The position numbers and the translations under genes are program-made. Below, piece after piece: positions 1-8,112 of a stretch of DNA of 64,000 bases. Below the pieces are notes generated by a model that saw nothing but the letters and a program-made list of their open reading frames with translations, did no database searches and was not told the origin of the DNA. Origin of the DNA: Candidatus Leptovillus gracilis (GTDB lineage Bacteria > Chloroflexota > Anaerolineae > Promineifilales > Promineifilaceae). The stretch is taken from assembly GCA_016716065.1 (NCBI GenBank), contig JADJXA010000003.1, forward strand, positions 1 through 64,000, given 5' to 3'. Every line of letters starts with the position of its first letter. Within the stretch, counting starts at the first letter, position 1.

Positions 1-58
1 ACAATCCGCGCGGCAGTGCAGAAACGATTTGGTTACGGAATGGTGACGTCTCGTTAAC

Positions 59-190
59 TCAACCTTTTTCAGGCTGGCTTTCTACCCAGAAACGGCCGTT
101 ATGCTTCTCCACCACCGTTTTGACCCTGTTCAATCCCAGGCCAGCCCGCTTCTGTTTCGGCGGCGTTGTAAGAAATCAGGTGCAAATGGG
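59..190 (-). pseudogene. Histidine kinase C-terminal remnant
   Basis: Read on the minus strand, this stretch encodes AGLGLNRVKTVVEKHNGRFW followed by VESQPEKG and a TGA. This is the G2 box and end of a histidine kinase ATPase domain (GLGLxxVKxxVExHxGxxWVES). A neighbouring frame just upstream gives LISYNAAETE, which resembles an N box, so the fragment seems shifted and shortened. The rest of the gene is absent because the next kinase gene begins on the other strand. It is a relic and cannot make a working protein. Confidence 0.55.
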
Positions 191-234
191 GTCAAAGAAG
201 CAGTACCCGGCCACACACAGCACCGGAGATGCTT

Positions 235-1528
235 ATGCAGGCAGCCATCAGTTCAGAACAAAATTGGGAGCAGGCCAAAGCTGGCTGCTATTCATGAACG
301 ACGTGAAATTGCCGCCTCGTTAGATTTAGACCGCACCCTGCACCTGGTGATGCAAAAAGCAGCCGAAACCTTGCCCATAAGCGCGGGGGTACTGTTCATT
401 CTTGACCAGACTTCACAACACCATCGTGTAGCTGTCAGCCACAATATCCCGCCAGAGCAGGTGGATACTATTACCTTTGCCTTTAACGAGGGTGTGCCTG
501 GTTGGGTACGGCAGCAGCGCCAATCCTTGATTATTGATGATGCCCGCCTGGATGCGCGGGTTCATCCCACCGTTGTCGCGGCTGGCGTCTTATCGGTACT
601 GGCTGTGCCGCTTATTTGCCGTGAAAAAATTGTGGGGGTGCTGACTCTTTTTTGTCAGAGCGAAACTCATGCCTTTGATGCGGCCGCTTTGCAGTTGGCT
701 CAGGTGTTTGCCGACCAGGCGGCCGTTTTCCTGGAAAATGCACGGCTGGTAGCGGAACTGCGCGGCTGGACGGTCGAGTTGGAACGGCGCGTGGCCGAAC
801 GGACGCGCCAGTTGGAAGAAAAGCAAGCCCAAATCATTCGCGCCGAAAGATTGGCGGCGGTGGGGCAGTTGGCGGCTTCCGTGGCTCATGAAATCAACAA
901 TCCGCTGCAAGCCATTTCCTTATATTTGCAATTATTAACCGAGGAAACCCTGTCAGCGGGCGGAGATCGTCGTTTGGGCGTGGTGCAGCAAGAATTTGAT
1001 CGGATTGCGACCATTGTGGGGCGGCTGCTTGATTTTCAGCGTCCGCAAGCGGGAGAGCAGCATCTAGTCAATGTCGCTGCCGCGCTTGATTACGTGGTCA
1101 TGTTGGCCGAAAAGCAAGTGCAGCGGTCGGGCGTCACGCTGCAACAAAATTTGCCGGATAATTTGCCGCCCGTTCTGGCCGTGGAAAATCAGTTGAAGCA
1201 GGTGTTTCTTAATCTGATTCTCAATGCCGCCGAAGCGATGCCGGCCCGGGGCCAGTTAACGATTACCGCCTGCCACGAAGATGAGAAGCTATCTGTTGAA
1301 TTTGCCGATACCGGGCCAGGGTTGTCGCCGGAGGCCCAGGCGCATCTGTTTGATCCCTTCTTTACCACCAAAAAGGAGGGGTCGGGTCTGGGCCTGGCGG
1401 TGAGCCATGAGATTGTCGCCAAACATGGGGGAGAGCTGCTGGTGAGCAGCCGCCCTGGGCAGGGGGCCACGTTTACGGTGGTGCTGCCGATTTACGCCAT
1501 GAAGAACGGAGGATTGATAGATGGGTGA
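235..1528 (+). CDS. GAF-domain sensor histidine kinase
   Basis: Cytosolic sensor kinase with no membrane segment. The order is a GAF domain (from about ASLDLDRTLHLV to the first 190 residues), a short coiled coil (ERRVAERTRQLEEKQAQI), a HisKA domain with the phospho-accepting His in SVAHEINNPLQ (codon at 887), and a HATPase domain with an N box (NLILNAAEAM), G1 (DTGPGL), F box (FDPFFTTKKEGSG) and G2 (GLGLAVSHEIVAKHGG). The reading frame is open from 101. The better start is ATG at 235, preceded by GGAG at 225, giving MQAAISSEQNWEQAK. That start is in another frame and would need a one-base shift near 280 to join LAAIHERREIA. The gene overlaps the next response regulator by 8 bp, so the two form a two-component operon. 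The ligand of the GAF domain is unknown. Confidence 0.85.
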
Positions 1529-2336
1529 GGATCAACTGACCGGACATCAATACGAGCCGTTCCCCGGCAGAATTCTACTGGTGGATGACGAGGCCAATAT
1601 CCGCGAAGGTCTCAAGGCGATTTTGCAAAAGGATGGTCACGAGGTGCAGGATGTGGCTGCTGGGGCGGACGCTTTGGCTTTGCTGCCGACCTTTGCCGCG
1701 GAAGCGGCGGTGCTGGATATTCGGATGCCGGGCATGAGCGGCACGGAACTGCTGGCTGCAATCAAGGCGCAGTGGCCCCACCTGGCAGTGATCATGCTGA
1801 CTGGACATGGCACACTGGAGACGGCGATAACGGCCGTTAAAGAAGGCGCTTTCGATTACTTGCTCAAACCGGCTAAAGCCGACGCGCTGCGCGAAGTGGT
1901 GGGGCGTGCCCTGGTTGAATCGCGCCGCCAGCGGGAACAGGCGGCGCTGCTGGAAACCTTGCAAGTTGGCCTGGCGCGTTTGCAGCAGCTGCCGGCCACG
2001 CCCTCTTTTAGCCAGGCCGTGCCACCCCCCATCCTGCGGGTTGGCGATCTGGTGATTAACCTGGCGGCGTATGAAGTGCGCCACCAGGGTCAGCCGCTGG
2101 CACTGACGCCGGCCGAGTATCAGGTATTGCTGGCGCTGGCCGAACGGGACGGGGCGGTGATCGATTACGTGACGCTGGTGAAAGTGGCGCTGGACCATGA
2201 AGCAGAACCCTGGGAAGCGAAGGAACTGATCAAGCGCCACATCTATACGCTGCGCCAGAAAGTGGAGACGCAGCCGGAGGAGCCGCGATGTATCCTCAAT
2301 GTGCGTGGGGTGGGGTACCGGTTGGTGGGGGGATAA
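1521..2336 (+). CDS. OmpR-type response regulator
   Basis: Partner of the upstream kinase; the start overlaps its last codons. An N-terminal receiver domain (about residues 17-135) has the acidic pair DDE at 22-24, the phospho-accepting Asp66 in AVLDIRMPGM, the Thr in VIMLTGHGT and the Lys in LLKPAK. A linker of about 45 residues follows. The C-terminal winged helix (about 175-271) shows the OmpR pattern LTPAEYQVLLALAERDGAVI and ends NVRGVGYRL, a DNA-binding output domain. The target genes are not evident. The receiver GAFDYLLKP text resembles NtrC-class receivers, which often pair with GAF or PAS soluble kinases. Confidence 0.9.
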   Translation: MGEDQLTGHQYEPFPGRILLVDDEANIREGLKAILQKDGHEVQDVAAGADALALLPTFAAEAAVLDIRMPGMSGTELLAAIKAQWPHLAVIMLTGHGTLETAITAVKEGAFDYLLKPAKADALREVVGRALVESRRQREQAALLETLQVGLARLQQLPATPSFSQAVPPPILRVGDLVINLAAYEVRHQGQPLALTPAEYQVLLALAERDGAVIDYVTLVKVALDHEAEPWEAKELIKRHIYTLRQKVETQPEEPRCILNVRGVGYRLVGG

Positions 2337-2606
2337 CGGCCGTTACCGCACCGTCACTGTTTGGCTACTGATTGGTTTCAAAGAAACGGCCGTTTTTCTT
2401 TTATACTCTTTATGTGTGTCATGCACAGGATGATGTGTATCTGGCTGGGCGACGAGATGGCTTGACTTTCAGCGCTTCCAAGTATGGCATTTTCGGAATA
2501 ATAAATAAGCCTTCAATGCGAAAATGCCTCAAGAAAATTCCGAAATACATCGAATTTTCACTCGATTATTTCTCGGAATTCGCCTATGACAAATAAAGGA
2601 TAGGTA

Positions 2607-3893
2607 ATGCAGATTCGTTTGCTTTTTCGTTTAGCATGGTTGTTGACAGGACTTGCCTTCGCAGTTGTAGCGTGTACCCAAACTGGGCCGACTGCCCCGA
2701 CGGAAAACGGCGTCAATGCGGAGCTTCCTGTAGCAACCGCTGCGCCAACCGCTGCGCCAACCGCTGCGCCCCCAACAACAGACAATGTGATCATAACGGC
2801 CGTTGCCGAAGTCACACAGTCGCCTGCTTTACTGCCTGCCGAAGATCCACCTGCCGGTGCTGCGGGAGAGTTCCGCACCGATTTTAGTGTCCATACCATC
2901 CCCTACAGCGAAATCCTTTCCGGCGGGCCGCCGAAAGATGGCATTCCGGCCATTGATGGGCCACAGTTTGTCAGCATCACCGATGCCGACGCCTGGCTGG
3001 ATGATTTGGAACCAGTGACCGTTTTTCAGGAACAAGACACTGTGCGGGTTTACCCTTTCCAAATTTTGATGTGGCATGAAATTGTGAATGATGTGGTAAA
3101 CGGCCGTCCCATCGTCGTCACCTTCTGCCCGCTATGCAACACAGCTATTGTGTTCGATGCCACCGTAAACGGCCAATTTCTCGATTTTGGCACAACCGGG
3201 CGGCTGCGCTTTAGCAACCTGCTCATGTATGACCGGCAAACGGAAAGCTGGTGGCAGCAGGCCAGCGGCGAGGCCGTCATTGGCGAACTGACCGGGACAC
3301 AACTGGCGTTCTTACCAGCCAACATCATTAGCTGGGCCGAGGCGCGAGCCAGGTATCCAGAAGCCCAGGTTCTTTCCCGCGAAACCGGCTTTTCCCGGAA
3401 TTACGGACAGAATCCCTATAGCGGCTATGACAATATCAACAACTCCCCCTTCCTGTTTAGTGGCAATACGCCAGATCAGTTACCGGCAATGGCTCGTGTG
3501 ATCACTGTGGAATTAAATGACGAAGCAGTGGCCTATCCCAACGATCTGCTCCAAGAAGTGGGTGTCATCAATGACACTGTAGGCGGTGTAGACATCGCTA
3601 TTTTTTGGCAGGCGGGTCTGGCCTCAGTGCTGGATGACAGCGATATTGCTGCCGGGGAAGATGTGGGCGCCAATGGCGCTTTTGCCAGGGAGTTGAATGG
3701 TCAGACACTCACCTTTGCCAAGAATGGCACAACCTTCAAAGATGAACAAACAGGCAGTACCTGGAATATCTTGGGCGAGGCCACTGCTGGCGAGTTGGCC
3801 GGGCAGACATTAACGGCCGTTGTCAAAGTAGACCATTTTTGGTTCTCTTGGGCTGCTTTCCGGCCTGACACACGCATCTATCAACAGCCGTAG
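2607..3893 (+). CDS. DUF3179 lipoprotein
   Basis: Exported lipoprotein of 428 residues. The signal peptide ends in FAVVAC, a lipobox, with Cys at residue 23. It is followed by a low-complexity linker in which a 12-base unit encoding AAPT is repeated three times. The rest is a DUF3179 domain with its hallmark VVTFCPLCNTAIVFD and later LNGQTLTFAKNGT and VDHFWFSWAAFRP. The biochemical function of DUF3179 is not known; the conserved CPLC pair suggests metal binding or redox chemistry. It stands alone. The 270 bp before it contain AT-rich DNA and two copies of the AACGGCCGTT palindrome but no gene. Confidence 0.85.
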   Translation: MQIRLLFRLAWLLTGLAFAVVACTQTGPTAPTENGVNAELPVATAAPTAAPTAAPPTTDNVIITAVAEVTQSPALLPAEDPPAGAAGEFRTDFSVHTIPYSEILSGGPPKDGIPAIDGPQFVSITDADAWLDDLEPVTVFQEQDTVRVYPFQILMWHEIVNDVVNGRPIVVTFCPLCNTAIVFDATVNGQFLDFGTTGRLRFSNLLMYDRQTESWWQQASGEAVIGELTGTQLAFLPANIISWAEARARYPEAQVLSRETGFSRNYGQNPYSGYDNINNSPFLFSGNTPDQLPAMARVITVELNDEAVAYPNDLLQEVGVINDTVGGVDIAIFWQAGLASVLDDSDIAAGEDVGANGAFARELNGQTLTFAKNGTTFKDEQTGSTWNILGEATAGELAGQTLTAVVKVDHFWFSWAAFRPDTRIYQQP

Positions 3894-3998
3894 CGGCGCA
3901 GCTACGAACCAGGTATAAAAATTGGGGTTCCCCCAAAAAAGTGGACATACAAGAGGCAAATCGGTCAACGGCATGGCCGGCGGGTAGTGAGCCACGCT

Positions 3999-4626
3999 TC
4001 AGGCCCGGTACGTTTGCAGCCAGGCGCGAAACTGGCTCGCCAGTTCCAAAGGTGAAGCATAATGACCCACGACAGCCACAAGCCGTCAACTGGCAAAGCG
4101 TTTATTTGCCGCCACAGTTCGGCCAGTTCTCGCAGTTGATCGGGCGACGGCCGTTTTCTATTCCACATCTCCCCTCCATGTAAGCGTAAACGACCACCGG
4201 GCCGAGCGCCGGGTCCTAGAAAACGGGCTGCGGGGCAACGTCTAGCCCGGCCAATCGTTGTAAGGCGTTCAATTCGCGCGCGGGGGCGACGGCCAGTTCG
4301 TCCGGCTGCAAATACTCTTTGGCAATGAGATGGCGGTCGCCCGCCCAGACATCGTAAAGTCGGTTCGACTGGTGAGTCAGCGCCAACCGCTCTCTGACAA
4401 CGAAGGCGGCCATATCCAGGCCAGTGGCCTTTTTATTGTCACCGCCGATCTGTTCACAATCAATGCCCAGGCGCGCAGCGATTTCCCGCAGATCGGCGAG
4501 GTTGTAATGTACCAGCAGATAGTGACGCAGAACGGTCGGCAGGAGTTGACGTCTATTTTTCCCGGGCGAGGCAGGAAATCGGCCGGGATGGGGTGGGGCC
4601 AGAGGGCGGTTCATGAAAACCTCCAT
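3999..4626 (-). pseudogene. Aminoglycoside phosphotransferase-like kinase, frameshifted
   Basis: Remains of an APH/choline-kinase-type phosphotransferase. The first frame (4626 to 4216) has the N-lobe: YDVWAGDRHLIAKEYL with the ATP-binding Lys, then RELNALQRLAGLDVAPQPVF and a stop. Another frame continues with GPVVVYAYMEG, the hinge region. A third gives MWNRKRPSPDQLRELAELW, and a last frame ends with GHYASPLELASQFRAWLQ and a stop at 3999. At least three shifts are needed to join them, and the catalytic HGD...N and DFD motifs are missing. The gene is therefore broken and internally shortened. Confidence 0.6.
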
Positions 4627-4645
4627 GGTACAGACAGCCGACCTG

Positions 4646-5539
4646 TCAGCCGGTTCGATTTTTATGGTCGTTCAACCAGTCGGCCAAGACACGACGAAAC
4701 TCAGGCGTCCGTTCTGACGTGGGTAAATGACCCACGCCTGAAAAAACCACCTTTTGGCTTTGCGGCAGACCAGCGGCAATCCGTTCGCCTTGCGCCGGCG
4801 GCACGATGGGGTCGCTGTCGCCAAAAAGAACCAGCGTGGGCGCGGTAACGGCCGTTAACCAATCGGTGATGTCGGTTTGCGGCATCCGCTGAAACCAGGT
4901 AAGCATGGCCGCACTGCTCAGCCGCCTGGCGTCTGGGTGGTTTAGGGCGATGAAGGCGGCTAGTTCAGGATGCGTGTAAAGGGCTTTTTTGTCTCGGGCA
5001 TAGAACCCGAGGGCTTGCCGATAGTACCATCTGTTTTGCCCCAAGAGCTTGAAATTGGCTTTGAACAGACTTTGGGCGAAACGGCCGTTTCTAGCCAGTC
5101 CTTGCAGCATTCCTAAAACGCCCGTCCAACGCCCTTGCACAAATCCAGAGATACACACCACACCGGCCACCAATTCTGGCGCTGTGGCAGCCACGGCCAG
5201 CGCGGCAAAACCACCCGTCGAGTGCCCGATGAGGATGACAGGTCGCCCGCCGACCAACTGGCGCACGGCCGTACTCAACAAGCGGGCCACTAATTCTGGC
5301 GTCAAATCGGCTGATGCAAATCCCAGAGGAAACTGTGCCGGAAAATGCCCTGGCAGGCTGAGCGAATACCAGGGATAGTGCGCCAATACCGGCGGCGGTC
5401 CCACTAACCAGGAGTTGGCAGAGGCTGTAATGCCATGTAAAAGAACGATCGGTGTTTGTGACAGATGGGTGTTAAAGCCATAAGCGACCAATTGATGGCC
5501 CTCTACCATGAAAGTGTGTCGAGTTTGCTTCGTTGACAT
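4646..5539 (-). CDS. Alpha/beta hydrolase
   Basis: Soluble alpha/beta-fold hydrolase of about 297 residues. The order is an oxyanion strand-loop VLLHGITAS, a nucleophile elbow GHSTGG, the acid residue in LFGDSDPIVPP and the catalytic His in GVGHLPTSE, which together make a complete Ser-Asp-His triad. It is of the esterase/lipase/haloperoxidase-like group; the substrate cannot be told. The first ATG is at 5539 (MSTKQTRHTF). A TTG 33 bases upstream would add eleven unconvincing residues. No clear ribosome binding site is seen. It lies just downstream of the Ddn-like gene on the same strand. Confidence 0.85.
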   Translation of the reverse strand: MSTKQTRHTFMVEGHQLVAYGFNTHLSQTPIVLLHGITASANSWLVGPPPVLAHYPWYSLSLPGHFPAQFPLGFASADLTPELVARLLSTAVRQLVGGRPVILIGHSTGGFAALAVAATAPELVAGVVCISGFVQGRWTGVLGMLQGLARNGRFAQSLFKANFKLLGQNRWYYRQALGFYARDKKALYTHPELAAFIALNHPDARRLSSAAMLTWFQRMPQTDITDWLTAVTAPTLVLFGDSDPIVPPAQGERIAAGLPQSQKVVFSGVGHLPTSERTPEFRRVLADWLNDHKNRTG

Positions 5540-5599
5540 GCGGCCAGGGTTCTCCAATGTCGAGATTTTCAAAAAACAACAAAACTTGCGCTGTCCTAA

Positions 5600-6088
5600 T
5601 CATTGAACTGGCGCATCGGCTCGGTGATTTTCTTCTAAAACAAAAATAGAACGCTGCCCGCTGCGCGCAAAGTGCTGCTGATACGCTGGCCACATCTGCA
5701 CCAACTGCGGCCAGTAGTGGGATACCTCTTCGTTGGTGGCATCCCTGGCGTGGTAACAGCCGTTCCACCCCCCAATTTGCACGTCAACAGCAGGCTGGGC
5801 GCGGATGTTCAGCGTCCACGGGTTTGGCCGTTCAAAGCCGGGGTTGACATTGCAGAGAATGATGCGGCCGCTGTCGCGTAGGTAAAAGACCGGCGTGGTG
5901 CGCGGCTGGCCGCTTTGGCGACCGGTGGTGGTCAGCAGCAGTGTGGGGGCGAGGGGACGTCCGGTGGTGAGGAAACGGCCGTTCGTCCACAGATACAACC
6001 GGCGGTCCAACGGCGCTACCACGTGCCTGATAGCCCACACTCCCACGTGCGTACCACCTAAACGTTTCAGAATTCCAACGTTTATCAT
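5600..6088 (-). CDS. Deazaflavin-dependent nitroreductase-family protein
   Basis: A protein of 162 residues resembling the Ddn/PF04075 family, split-barrel proteins that usually bind F420 and reduce or bind small hydrophobic substrates. Typical segments are LLLTTTGRQSGQPRTTPVFY, then GRIILCNVNPGFERPNPWTLNIRAQPAVDVQIG, where the PxWxxNlrAxP pattern is diagnostic. Start chosen at ATG 6088; a TTG sits one codon upstream. If the family assignment holds, the organism makes F420, as many Chloroflexota do. No F420 biosynthesis gene is in this window. Confidence 0.8.
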   Translation of the reverse strand: MINVGILKRLGGTHVGVWAIRHVVAPLDRRLYLWTNGRFLTTGRPLAPTLLLTTTGRQSGQPRTTPVFYLRDSGRIILCNVNPGFERPNPWTLNIRAQPAVDVQIGGWNGCYHARDATNEEVSHYWPQLVQMWPAYQQHFARSGQRSIFVLEENHRADAPVQ

Positions 6089-6118
6089 CAAAACCGCTAC
6101 GCCGCCCTGGTCGTCAAC

Positions 6119-6385
6119 TTACTCTTTGGGCATATTGGCCTGCATATTAACGCCTTTATTGCCACCCAGCGTGATCATCAGGCCCAGGACAAAGCCAAAG
6201 TTGTACCACTTGCCATTGTTATGGGCTTCGTACACGCCCACGTTGTCCTTAAACAACGACATCACAAAGGCAACCGGCGCGATCAGGCCGTGCCACAACC
6301 CGCGCCAAAACCCGGCAATTTCACCTTTTTCGTTGGCTGTGTTTTCTAATTCATTCCTACCGGCGGCTGTAAATTTTTCCTTCAC
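6119..6385 (-). CDS. Small membrane protein, function unknown
   Basis: An 88-residue protein starting with GTG at 6385, preceded by AAAGAGGTG, a good ribosome binding site. The N-terminus is polar (KEKFTAAGRNELENTANEKG). Two hydrophobic stretches follow, FWRGLWHGLIAPVAFVMSLF and GKWYNFGFVLGLMITLGG. The GFWRGLWHGLIAP...YNFGF pattern recurs in short bacterial membrane proteins without known role; I cannot name the family. A 29-codon hydrophobic ORF ends 20 bases upstream and could be co-transcribed. Confidence 0.7.
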   Translation of the reverse strand: MKEKFTAAGRNELENTANEKGEIAGFWRGLWHGLIAPVAFVMSLFKDNVGVYEAHNNGKWYNFGFVLGLMITLGGNKGVNMQANMPKE

Positions 6386-6405
6386 GAAACACCTCTTTTT
6401 TCAAC

Positions 6406-6495
6406 TTAACAGACCACACGCCCAAAAAGCGTGCCGGTCACAAAACAAACCAGACTCATCACCAATGCGATACCGCCAAGATAATGTTTGAGCAT
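6406..6495 (-). CDS. Possible 29-residue membrane peptide
   Basis: A short ORF beginning MLKHYLGGIALVMSLVCFV and ending FGRVVC. Almost the whole peptide is one hydrophobic segment, as in single-pass micropeptides. It lies 20 bases upstream of the 88-residue membrane protein on the same strand. No strong ribosome binding site is seen, so it may be chance; the amino-acid pattern is its only support. Confidence 0.3.
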   Translation of the reverse strand: MLKHYLGGIALVMSLVCFVTGTLFGRVVC

Positions 6496-6522
6496 TGCTT
6501 TGCAAGAGAAGATATCATGCCG

Positions 6523-6990
6523 CTATCCGTGAAGAACGATTTGCGCGCTCCAGGCCGCAGCCCGCTCCAATTCGCCATCTTTTAGCGGTCCTTGTTCGCC
6601 GGTAACGAGAAAACCCTCCGGCGATGCCAGTAGACGGCCGCCTTTCTTCTCCAACATTTTGCCAATGGTATTGGCTGCGTAACCACCTTTATCCACAATA
6701 AAGCGAAAGACGGACGAATCAATTGTCGTCAGATCGATGCGGGTATCGAAGGCGGCCACGCCAGCGCCGGCCAGATGGTTCTTAGAGAGGGCGTTTAGCA
6801 ATTGCGAGGCACCCTCCGTGGGGCGGAAGCTGCGTGTAGGCGAGCCAACAATTAACAAATCCAGTCCTTCGAGTTGATCGGGCGCAGCCTGGCCGACTGG
6901 CACAGCGGTTGTTTGCAGCGCCGCAGCAATGGCCTGGGCCACTTTTTCCGTGTTGCCGAAAACTGAGTCGTAGACGACCAAAGCTTTCAT
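6523..6990 (-). CDS. Flavodoxin-family protein
   Basis: A 155-residue single-domain flavodoxin. The FMN phosphate loop is at the N-terminus (VVYDSVFGNTEKVAQAIA, matching the T/S-x-T-G-N-T type pattern with SVFGNTEK). GLDLLIVGSPTRSFRPTEG follows in the second FMN loop. It would carry electrons or act in an FMN-dependent quinone or redox reaction. The ATG is preceded by AAAGGAG. It starts 9 bases after the stop of the small cysteine protein upstream, so the two are probably one transcript. Confidence 0.85.
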   Translation of the reverse strand: MKALVVYDSVFGNTEKVAQAIAAALQTTAVPVGQAAPDQLEGLDLLIVGSPTRSFRPTEGASQLLNALSKNHLAGAGVAAFDTRIDLTTIDSSVFRFIVDKGGYAANTIGKMLEKKGGRLLASPEGFLVTGEQGPLKDGELERAAAWSAQIVLHG

Positions 6991-6999
6991 GGCGGCTGT

Positions 7000-7179
7000 T
7001 TACTCCTTTGCCTGCTGCGCCAGGTGCGCCTGGTATGCTTTCCAGCCGGGACACCAGGTGGTGTGCCAGCGCCACAGCCGCGCCCGGAACGATTTGGGGT
7101 TGGTTTCAGCTTTGTGGCGCATGGCGCAGGTTTCACAGGGGAGGCTCTTTTCGTCGGTAGGTTGCGTTTGTGTACTCAT
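7000..7179 (-). CDS. Small CxxC protein
   Basis: Probable 59-residue protein starting at ATG 7179 (MSTQTQPTDEKSLPCETCAM), with AAGGAG about seven bases before it. The longer open frame upstream to 7299 has no such site. It contains PCETCAMRHKAE and a WHTTWCPGWKAY segment, giving three cysteines that could bind a metal. The family is not recognised. It sits directly before the flavodoxin gene, which suggests a redox or metal-related accessory role (inference). Confidence 0.6.
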   Translation of the reverse strand: MSTQTQPTDEKSLPCETCAMRHKAETNPKSFRARLWRWHTTWCPGWKAYQAHLAQQAKE

Positions 7180-7318
7180 GTCAATCTCCTTCGGTTTTAT
7201 ACCTTGTAAGCAGGCCGCTTCACCGGCTGCTTTTGGGGCAGATAATTTTTGCGGACAACGGCCGTTATTTACTACGCCACCCATCGTGAAAAGTTGCACA
7301 ATAAGCGTTCGGCGGCGT

Positions 7319-7560
7319 CTAGAGACTGAGCGTAATCAAGATTGCAGACAACAACATGATGACGTTAGCCAGCCCCAGAGCAGCCGCTCTTTCCTGCTCG
7401 GCATGGTCGGGTTGGCGATGGTCCCCAGCACAAGGAAACCGACTACAAACTAGACGGCGACACGGCTAAACGGGTAGATCGCACTCAAAGCCAGAGCTGA
7501 AGGGCCAGGACAATTGGGCCAAACAGCAGCAACACCACGATTTGCGTCAGGGCAGCCAGG
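7319..7560 (-). pseudogene. Remnant of a small polytopic membrane protein
   Basis: Several minus-strand frames together spell a short membrane protein: LTQIVVLLLFGPIVLALQLW, then AIYPFSRVAV, then FVVGFLVLGTIANPTMP, and finally GLANVIMLLSAILITLSL with a stop at 7319. Each piece is hydrophobic and membrane-like, but frames change at least twice. It is best read as a decayed gene of about 80-100 codons. The family is not recognised. Confidence 0.4.
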
Positions 7561-7900
7561 TGTATCCTCGTCGGCAGCTTCCCCAGAAACTTACTGCCCA
7601 GGGACTGCTGGACTTCATTGAGGGTGGCGGCTTCAAGAAACTGCTGCGTTCCAAAGGCTTTCTCTGGCTCGCCAGCGATACCGACATGGCTGCTTCCAAC
7701 TGACTGGCCGCTGGTGGGCCGCTGGTGGGCCGCTGGTGGGCCACTGGTGGGCCGTCGAACCCCGCGAAAACTGGCCCGATGACGCTGAAGTCCAGTTGGA
7801 AATCACCGCAGTCTGGGCCGAACCCTACGGCGACCGCCGCCAGGAGGCAGTGGGTAGCGGGTGGCGCGTGAGGGTCGCGGTTAACAAACAGCCAACCAAT
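7560..7900 (+). pseudogene. CobW-family GTPase C-terminal remnant
   Basis: The end of a COG0523/CobW metallochaperone. FIEGGGFKKLLRSKGFLWLA matches the CobW C-terminal domain (RSKGFxWLA). After a stop and frame change, GHWWAVEPRENWPDDAEVQ and WAEPYGDRRQE match the GRWWA...W..P.GDRRQE region that follows. The GTPase domain is missing altogether. The middle carries a four-copy 11-bp tandem repeat at 7706-7749, encoding repeated GRWWA-like text. Intact relatives insert metals, often zinc under zinc limitation. This copy is dead. Confidence 0.65.
7706..7749. repeat. 11-bp tandem repeat, four copies
   Basis: The unit GGCCGCTGGTG occurs three times and then once as GGCCACTGGTG. It lies in the CobW remnant. 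Three extra units add 33 bp, so the local GRWWA frame is kept. It looks like slippage after the gene lost function. Confidence 0.85.
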
Positions 7901-8112
7901 CCGACATCCGAAATTGGCCAAAATCCCTGAAAAGGAACTATGACGCCAACACTCTGACACGAACCAGCTACTACTGGCGCCCCGACCAGCCAGGCAAATT
8001 CTGAGGTGGCCGCCTTACAGCAAGCGCCTGTCATGTTGGCCCCATCTTACCCAGGACCTGCCATTGCAATTTCCATGTGGATCCATTCCTTGCGAATAGT
8101 TCCGTCCACTTG

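Noticed and set aside
2372..2596. 74-codon ORF before the DUF3179 gene
   Set aside because: No ribosome site, AT-rich composition and no recognisable pattern.
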